From: DAOOVD01 sp035369845
GTDB taxonomy: Bacteria; Bacillota; Desulfotomaculia; Desulfotomaculales; Pelotomaculaceae
Length of the DNA: 10,269 bases
Assembly (NCBI GenBank): GCA_035369845.1
Contig: DAOOVD010000068.1
Span: 1 to 10,269, forward strand
Direction of reading: 5' to 3'
A program made the translations under genes and the position numbers. Below are positions 6,779 through 10,269 of this stretch, piece by piece. Below the pieces are notes generated by a model. That model was not told the DNA's origin, made no database searches, and was given only the letters and a program-made list of their open reading frames with translations. Positions within the stretch are counted from its first letter, which is position 1; each line of letters opens with the position of its first letter.

Positions 6779-7866
6779 GCTCTCTTCAACAGGTTTTCGA
6801 ATTCTTCCTCGGTCAGGACGCTTTGCACCGCCGCGTTCTCCATTTCGTAAAGCCTCAGTTCGCGCGGTTCCTTTAGAAGCCTGCCTGCGGAGTCGATTAT
6901 TACGTTCACTCTGGGAAGAAAGGTAAAACCTTTGGGGGTTTCCATGACTACGGCAGTTTCGCCGGAAGTGAGCCGGACCAGACTGCCTGCGGGGTAGGCG
7001 GCGATGTTCTCAAGAAAAGATCTGACGGCAAGGTAATCGAACAGGTAGTTGCCGGAGCCGGCGAGCATTTCATATGCTTCGTGGGGTTGGCTGGCCTTTT
7101 TGTATATTCTTTCCGCCGTGATCGCGTCGTATGTGTCCGCTATGCTGACGATCCTCGAAAAGCGGTGGATGGCGCTGTTCCTTTTTCCCTCGGGATAGCC
7201 TGAGCCGTTGTAACGCTCATGATGTTCGTAGCTGATCAGGGCGGCAATCTCATCGATTTCTCCGGTTTGTTTAATCAACTCGTATCCGTAGGCGGGATGC
7301 ATCTTGATAATAGCGAATTCTTCATCTGTAAGTCTGCCGGACTTGTTTAGGATCTCTTTCGGGATCTTCGTTTTTCCGAGATCGTGGAGGATGGCGCCGG
7401 TGCCCAGAATATGCAGGTCTTTTTCGTCGTACCCCATGGTGATGCCGGTCATGATTGACAGAACGCATACGTTTACCGAGTGGTAAAAGGTGTAGTCGTC
7501 GAGGGAACGTTGATCGAGCATGTTGACAATCGATTCATTACTGGAGAGCTGGTTGACCATGCTGCCGACGGTTTCCTGTATTTCGTCGATTCCGATTATT
7601 ACGCCTTCGCTGGCCTCCATAAACAGGTTCTTAACCTGACTGATCGCCTTCTGCCTGGTCTGGTCGGATATGACGTCCCCGGGGGCGGCGTCGGGCAAAA
7701 AACTATCTTCAACGTAAACGGAACGGATGCCATGTTTCAAGAGCCTGCCGATATAATGCCTGGTAAGCGTTATGCCGCTTTCCAAAAGCACGTTTCCGAA
7801 GCTGTCGTAAACTGGCTGACTTACTTTCATACCCGGCCGGATGGATTTTATGGGGAGTTTTTTCAA
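6769..7866 (-). CDS. HD-GYP domain protein, probable cyclic-di-GMP phosphodiesterase
   Basis: HD-GYP proteins hydrolyse cyclic-di-GMP (some act on related dinucleotides), usually favouring motility over biofilm. With the TTG start at 7866 the product has 365 residues. An N-terminal domain (about 1-60, LPIKSIRPGMKVSQPVYD) of the kind often found before HD-GYP comes first, then a helical linker. The HD-GYP domain (about 120-270) has HSVNV at 129, the metal-binding HDLGK at 161-165, KMHPAYGYE near 188, HHERYNGSGYP at 215-225 and SIADTYDAITAER at 241-253. The key residues are all present. A C-terminal tail with PAGSLVRLTSGETAVV follows. No membrane segment or receiver domain is seen. The open frame extends upstream to a TTG at 7923 with ATG codons at 7908 and 7884, but only the TTG at 7866 has a GGAG upstream, about 10 bases away. 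Proximity to the flagellar operon suggests a motility role; this is inference. Confidence 0.9.
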   Translation of the reverse strand: MKKLPIKSIRPGMKVSQPVYDSFGNVLLESGITLTRHYIGRLLKHGIRSVYVEDSFLPDAAPGDVISDQTRQKAISQVKNLFMEASEGVIIGIDEIQETVGSMVNQLSSNESIVNMLDQRSLDDYTFYHSVNVCVLSIMTGITMGYDEKDLHILGTGAILHDLGKTKIPKEILNKSGRLTDEEFAIIKMHPAYGYELIKQTGEIDEIAALISYEHHERYNGSGYPEGKRNSAIHRFSRIVSIADTYDAITAERIYKKASQPHEAYEMLAGSGNYLFDYLAVRSFLENIAAYPAGSLVRLTSGETAVVMETPKGFTFLPRVNVIIDSAGRLLKEPRELRLYEMENAAVQSVLTEEEFENLLKRAGN

Positions 7867-7924
7867 CGGGACCACACTCCACATACACCGATATGAAATT
7901 ATTGTCATTAGTGTTTTCTGCAAA

Positions 7925-7979
7925 TTGCGACAAAAATCCTTTTTGGGGAATATTTATAGGCTTGTATTTTTTGTCGCAA
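7925..7979. promoter_or_regulatory. Perfect 12-bp inverted repeat in divergent intergenic region (candidate operator)
   Basis: TTGCGACAAAAA at 7925-7936 is exactly mirrored by TTTTTGTCGCAA at 7968-7979, with 31 bases between. The repeat lies between the divergent HD-GYP and HAD genes. The right arm sits within the candidate promoter of the HAD gene. Two widely spaced arms suit a dimeric or looping regulator binding both sides. The core resembles, but does not match, a Spo0A box (TGTCGAA), having an extra C. The regulator is unknown. Confidence 0.5.
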
Positions 7980-7991
7980 CGGCCGTATAAA
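7962..7991 (+). promoter_or_regulatory. Candidate promoter of the HAD hydrolase gene
   Basis: A good -10-like TATAAA at 7986-7991 is preceded by TTGTAT at 7962-7967 with 18 bases between. The -35 is poor (three of six). The right arm of the inverted repeat covers the spacer, so a protein bound there would block this promoter. Confidence 0.3.
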
Positions 7992-8011
7992 AAAGCATAA
8001 GGAGCAGTGAA

Positions 8012-8641
8012 ATGAGGACCAAAGCGGTTTTGTTCGATCTGGACGGCACGCTGGCAGACTCCCTTCCTCTTATTATCAGGACTTACCGGAAGGTTTTCGA
8101 CGAGATGAATCTGCCGTGGGGGAACGGCGATGTGATCAAGATGATCGGTTTGCCCCTGAAGACGATCTGCAGGCGCTTCGCCGGTGAGAAGCAGGATCTT
8201 TTTGAAGATCTTTACCAACTGTACTACCATCGCGATCACGATCTTTACATCAGGCTTTTTCCCGGTACCGCGGCCATGCTGGACGAACTGAAGAAACTGG
8301 GAATCAGGCTGGGGATCGTGACTTCTAAAGGGAGGCCCGGCACTTTGCGAACTGTGGATTTTACCGGCATCGGCCGTTATATGGACGTGATCGTCACCGC
8401 CCACGATGTTTCAAAACACAAGCCGCATCCGGAGCCGCTGCAAAAGGCCTTGAATCTTTTGGGAACCGGACCTGAGGAATCGGTTTACGTGGGTGACAGC
8501 ATTTACGACATCATTACCGGCCGGAATGCCGGCACCCGGACGATCGGCGTTACCTGGGGCCTCGGCGGCGGGGACGAGTTGAAAAGCCTGCGCCCCGACG
8601 GTCTTGTCGGCAACTGGTCTGAGCTGAAGGAATATCTGTAA
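8012..8641 (+). CDS. HAD-superfamily phosphatase (phosphoglycolate phosphatase/PpaX-like)
   Basis: This is a cytoplasmic, Mg-dependent phosphatase of HAD subfamily IA. The 209-residue protein contains motif I FDLDGTLAD with nucleophile D9 and acid/base D11, a helical cap (about 17-80), motif II VTSK (T104/S105), the conserved lysine in HKPHPEP (K137), and motif IV GDSIYDI (D162, D166). It is complete and normal in length for the phosphoglycolate phosphatase/PpaX pyrophosphatase group. Sequence alone does not fix the substrate, so no gene symbol is given. The ATG at 8012 has an AAGGAG site at 7999-8004 with 7-base spacing. It is transcribed divergently from the HD-GYP gene. Confidence 0.9.
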   Translation: MRTKAVLFDLDGTLADSLPLIIRTYRKVFDEMNLPWGNGDVIKMIGLPLKTICRRFAGEKQDLFEDLYQLYYHRDHDLYIRLFPGTAAMLDELKKLGIRLGIVTSKGRPGTLRTVDFTGIGRYMDVIVTAHDVSKHKPHPEPLQKALNLLGTGPEESVYVGDSIYDIITGRNAGTRTIGVTWGLGGGDELKSLRPDGLVGNWSELKEYL

Positions 8642-8658
8642 GGCGAACGGGCTCTTTT

Positions 8659-8701
8659 AGCATTTGTTTTAATAAACGCGAAACGAACATGCTGATTTTT
8701 T
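8659..8701 (+). terminator. Possible terminator after the HAD hydrolase gene
   Basis: AGCAT (8659-8663) and ATGCT (8689-8693) can pair. The stem continues through TTGTTT and AAACGAA if two single-base bulges are allowed, and six T follow at 8696-8701. It lies just after the stop at 8641. The stem is AT-rich and imperfect, so support is modest. Confidence 0.35.
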
Positions 8702-8705
8702 ACAG

Positions 8706-8734
8706 TTGGCTTGCTAACCGCAAGGTGTTATATT
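8706..8734 (+). promoter_or_regulatory. Sigma-A-type promoter of the DUF503 gene
   Basis: TTGGCT (8706-8711) and TATATT (8729-8734) are separated by exactly 17 bases, matching four and five of six consensus bases. The start codon follows at 8769. The spacer contains a small inverted repeat, CTTGC-TAACC-GCAAG (8710-8724), which could be a repressor site or chance. Confidence 0.5.
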
Positions 8735-8768
8735 ATCTTCAGATGAAGAATTGCCCGGAGGTATCGTA

Positions 8769-9050
8769 TTGATTGTCGGGATCCTGACGGTTGATTTGTT
8801 TTTGGGGGAGGCAAATTCCCTGAAAGAAAAGAGAAGAATGTTGAAAAGCGTCATCGACCGGGTGAGAACCCGTTTTAATGTTTCAGTCGCCGAAGTGGGC
8901 GATCAGGATACCTGGCAGCGGTCCAGACTCGGGATTTCCTTCGTAAGTTCGGAAAGGGCCCACGTGCATAAGGTTTTTTCGTCCGTCATCAGGTTTATTG
9001 AGAAACAGGGAACGGTGTTGATAACTGATTATAAAACCGAGATTCTGTAA
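8769..9050 (+). CDS. DUF503 family protein (YlxP-like)
   Basis: This is a small conserved protein of the DUF503 family; B. subtilis YlxP is a member, and its biochemical function is not firmly established. The product has 93 residues, the normal length. Family hallmarks are NSLKEKRRMLKSVIDRVR (16-33), FNVSVAEVGDQDTWQRSRLG (36-55) and the C-terminal ITDYKTEIL. The open frame extends to a TTG at 8751, but that lies upstream of the GGAGG at 8757-8761. TTG 8769 follows this site by 7 bases and gives MIVGILTVDL. In many Firmicutes the gene sits in the nusA-infB-rbfA cluster. Here it stands alone with its own promoter, which is uncommon but not unknown. Confidence 0.88.
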   Translation: MIVGILTVDLFLGEANSLKEKRRMLKSVIDRVRTRFNVSVAEVGDQDTWQRSRLGISFVSSERAHVHKVFSSVIRFIEKQGTVLITDYKTEIL

Positions 9051-9083
9051 TTTCCGTCAAACCCGAACACTTGCGCGAAGTGG

Positions 9084-9108
9084 CGGGCTGCGATACTGCC
9101 GCAGTCCG
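9084..9108 (+). other. Hairpin in the leader of the C_GCAxxG_C_C gene
   Basis: A 9-bp stem (9084-9092 with 9100-9108, one G-U pair) encloses a 7-base loop. It lies 12 bases before the strong AAAGGAGG site of the next gene and has no T-run directly after it. It could be an mRNA stabiliser, part of a weak terminator for DUF503, or a regulatory leader. No known riboswitch class was recognised. Confidence 0.35.
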
Positions 9109-9134
9109 AACTGAAACCGAAAGGAGGTTTTTTT

Positions 9135-9653
9135 ATGAGCGAAGACCTGGTTCAAAAGGCTCAAGACCAGGCCAGGCAGAATTTCAGGGATGGGCTGAAC
9201 TGTGCGGAGTCGGTGCTTAAAGCGGTTATTGACACCGGCATTACGGATTTCCCGCCTGAGGTGGTTGCCCTGGCCACCGGATTTGGAGGTGGGATGGGTT
9301 TGGCCGGGCATAACTGCGGGGCCCTGGTTGCCGCGGTCATGGCGGTAGGGGCAGTGCACGGCAGGCGCAACCCCCTGGAAGGGGAATTTCAGGACAGGGT
9401 GGACAAGCTTTACGGCAACCCGGGACTCTACCGGCTGTTTAACGGAATGCCCCGCGAATTTGAAGCGGAGTTCAACTCGATCGACTGTAAAACGTTGAAC
9501 GAAACCTATCCCGAGTGGTTTGACAAGGACAGGTTCAGACAGTGTATGAAGATGGTGGTTTATGCCGCGGGTATGGCGGCGGAATACATACTGAAGGGCC
9601 GCAGGGAAGGCTATACGCAGCCTTTTGGGTATAACGTGGCAAAAAAAGTATGA
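9135..9653 (+). CDS. C_GCAxxG_C_C family (putative redox) protein
   Basis: The protein has 172 residues and belongs to a family of cysteine-containing proteins common in anaerobes, of uncertain function, often suspected in redox or metal chemistry. The conserved cysteines are visible: C23 in LNCAESVL, C61 in AGHNCGALVAA, C118 in SIDCKTL and C137 in FRQCMKM. The glycine-rich ATGFGGGMGLAG (47-58) precedes C61. The name-giving GCAxxG-type block is altered here: CGALVAA lacks the usual final glycine. No signal peptide or membrane segment is evident. The ATG at 9135 has an excellent AAAGGAGG site at 9120-9127. Only 40 bases separate it from the downstream disulfide-reductase-like flavoprotein gene, suggesting cotranscription and a thiol-redox connection, which is inference. 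Confidence 0.85.
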   Translation: MSEDLVQKAQDQARQNFRDGLNCAESVLKAVIDTGITDFPPEVVALATGFGGGMGLAGHNCGALVAAVMAVGAVHGRRNPLEGEFQDRVDKLYGNPGLYRLFNGMPREFEAEFNSIDCKTLNETYPEWFDKDRFRQCMKMVVYAAGMAAEYILKGRREGYTQPFGYNVAKKV

Positions 9654-9693
9654 TGCAACGACAGCACGGCGAGAAGAGACAGGAGGCGGAATA

Positions 9694-10269
9694 ATGGGAA
9701 AAAAAATTGTAATCGTGGGAGGCGTGGCTGGAGGGGCTACTGCCGCCGCCCGGCTCAGAAGGCTGGATGAGTTTGCCGAAATCATAATATTCGAGCGGGG
9801 ACCCCATGTTTCATTTGCAAACTGCGGTCTTCCCTATTATATCGGCGGCGTTATCGAAAAGAAAAACAGCCTGCTGGTACAGACCCCGGAAAGCATGCGC
9901 AGACGTTATAATATCGATGTCCGTGTAAAAAGCGAGGTGCGCCGCATATTTCCCGCGAAGAAGCAGGTTGAGGTTTTGGATTTGTCAACCGGCGCCGTTT
10001 ATCTGGAAAACTACGACTACCTTGTGCTTTCTCCCGGGGCTAACCCGGTTGTACCCCCGATTCCCGGAATAAACCTGTCCAACGTCTTCACTGTAAAGAA
10101 TGTGCCGGACGGTGAAAAGATCAGGGAGTACATCGAGAAAACCGCTCCTTCCGCCGCGGTTGTCATCGGCGGGGGGTTCATCGGGCTGGAAATGGCCGAA
10201 GTACTGCATGGACGCGGTATCAGGACAACCGTGGTTGAAGCTTCGGAACAGGTTTTGGGGGTGCTCGAC
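9694..10269 (+). CDS. CoA-disulfide reductase/NADH oxidase-type FAD-dependent pyridine nucleotide oxidoreductase (partial, N-terminal 192 residues)
   Basis: This is a flavoprotein of the single-cysteine disulfide reductase group (CoA-disulfide reductase, NADH oxidase/peroxidase and polysulfide reductase relatives). FAD-binding VGGVAGGATAAARLRR is at residues 8-23. The redox cysteine C44 lies in SFANCGLPYYIGG. YDYLVLSPGANPVVPPIPG and the NAD(P)-binding AVVIGGGFIGLEMAEVL follow. The frame is open to the last base, so the C-terminal half, including any rhodanese domain, lies outside the window. The ATG at 9694 has AGGAGG at 9681-9686. Whether it reduces CoA disulfide, polysulfide or oxygen cannot be decided from this part. 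Confidence 0.9.
   Translation, partial: MGKKIVIVGGVAGGATAAARLRRLDEFAEIIIFERGPHVSFANCGLPYYIGGVIEKKNSLLVQTPESMRRRYNIDVRVKSEVRRIFPAKKQVEVLDLSTGAVYLENYDYLVLSPGANPVVPPIPGINLSNVFTVKNVPDGEKIREYIEKTAPSAAVVIGGGFIGLEMAEVLHGRGIRTTVVEASEQVLGVLD

Noticed and set aside
7925..7979. Inverted repeat as a Spo0A box pair
   Set aside because: The sequence reads TTGTCGCAA, with an extra C compared with TGTCGAA, so a Spo0A assignment is not supported.
9535..9807. Minus-strand open frames over the end of the C_GCAxxG_C_C gene and the start of the flavoprotein gene
   Set aside because: Both sense-strand genes have strong motifs and ribosome binding sites; the antisense frames have neither.

Overview
The window looks like a chromosomal segment from a flagellated, Gram-positive, probably anaerobic clostridial bacterium. 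A Peptococcaceae/Desulfotomaculum-Pelotomaculum type host would fit, but that is inference. The evidence is the B. subtilis-style chemotaxis set (CheC, CheD and a CheC/FliN-fused FliY), strong AGGAGG-type ribosome binding sites, several TTG starts, moderately high GC, and anaerobe-associated families (C_GCAxxG_C_C protein, CoA-disulfide reductase-like flavoprotein).

Bases 1-5648 hold the end of a flagellar/chemotaxis operon on the + strand. In order: the last codons of what is probably a rod/hook protein, flgG, cheD, cheR, cheC, cheY, fliM and fliY. Genes are separated by about 23 bases or fewer or overlap slightly, and a hairpin overlapping the fliY stop codon ends the run. FlgG is the distal rod. 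CheR methylates and CheD deamidates chemoreceptors. CheY-P binds the FliM/FliY switch. CheC and FliY, each with two intact phosphatase motifs, remove the phosphate. CheA, CheW, CheB and receptors are not in the window.

Bases 5649-6034 contain no convincing gene. They hold a degenerate repeat region with two related copies of about 63 bases, one carrying a perfect 11-bp hairpin. Bases 6035-7866 carry two convergent genes: a calcineurin-like metallophosphoesterase (+) and an HD-GYP protein (-) with an intact HD...HHE...GYP signature, a probable cyclic-di-GMP phosphodiesterase. Between the HD-GYP gene and the divergent HAD phosphatase gene lies a perfect 12-bp inverted repeat (7925-7979), the best candidate operator here.

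Bases 8012-10269 hold a HAD hydrolase, a DUF503 (YlxP-like) protein with a good sigma-A-type promoter, a C_GCAxxG_C_C family protein, and the first 192 codons of a CoA-disulfide reductase/NADH oxidase-type flavoprotein cut by the window edge. The last two are close together and probably cotranscribed. No rRNA, tRNA, CRISPR array, transposase or phage gene was seen. No wholly new multi-gene system is evident. The most unexplained sequences are the repeat region after fliY and the 7925-7979 inverted repeat.
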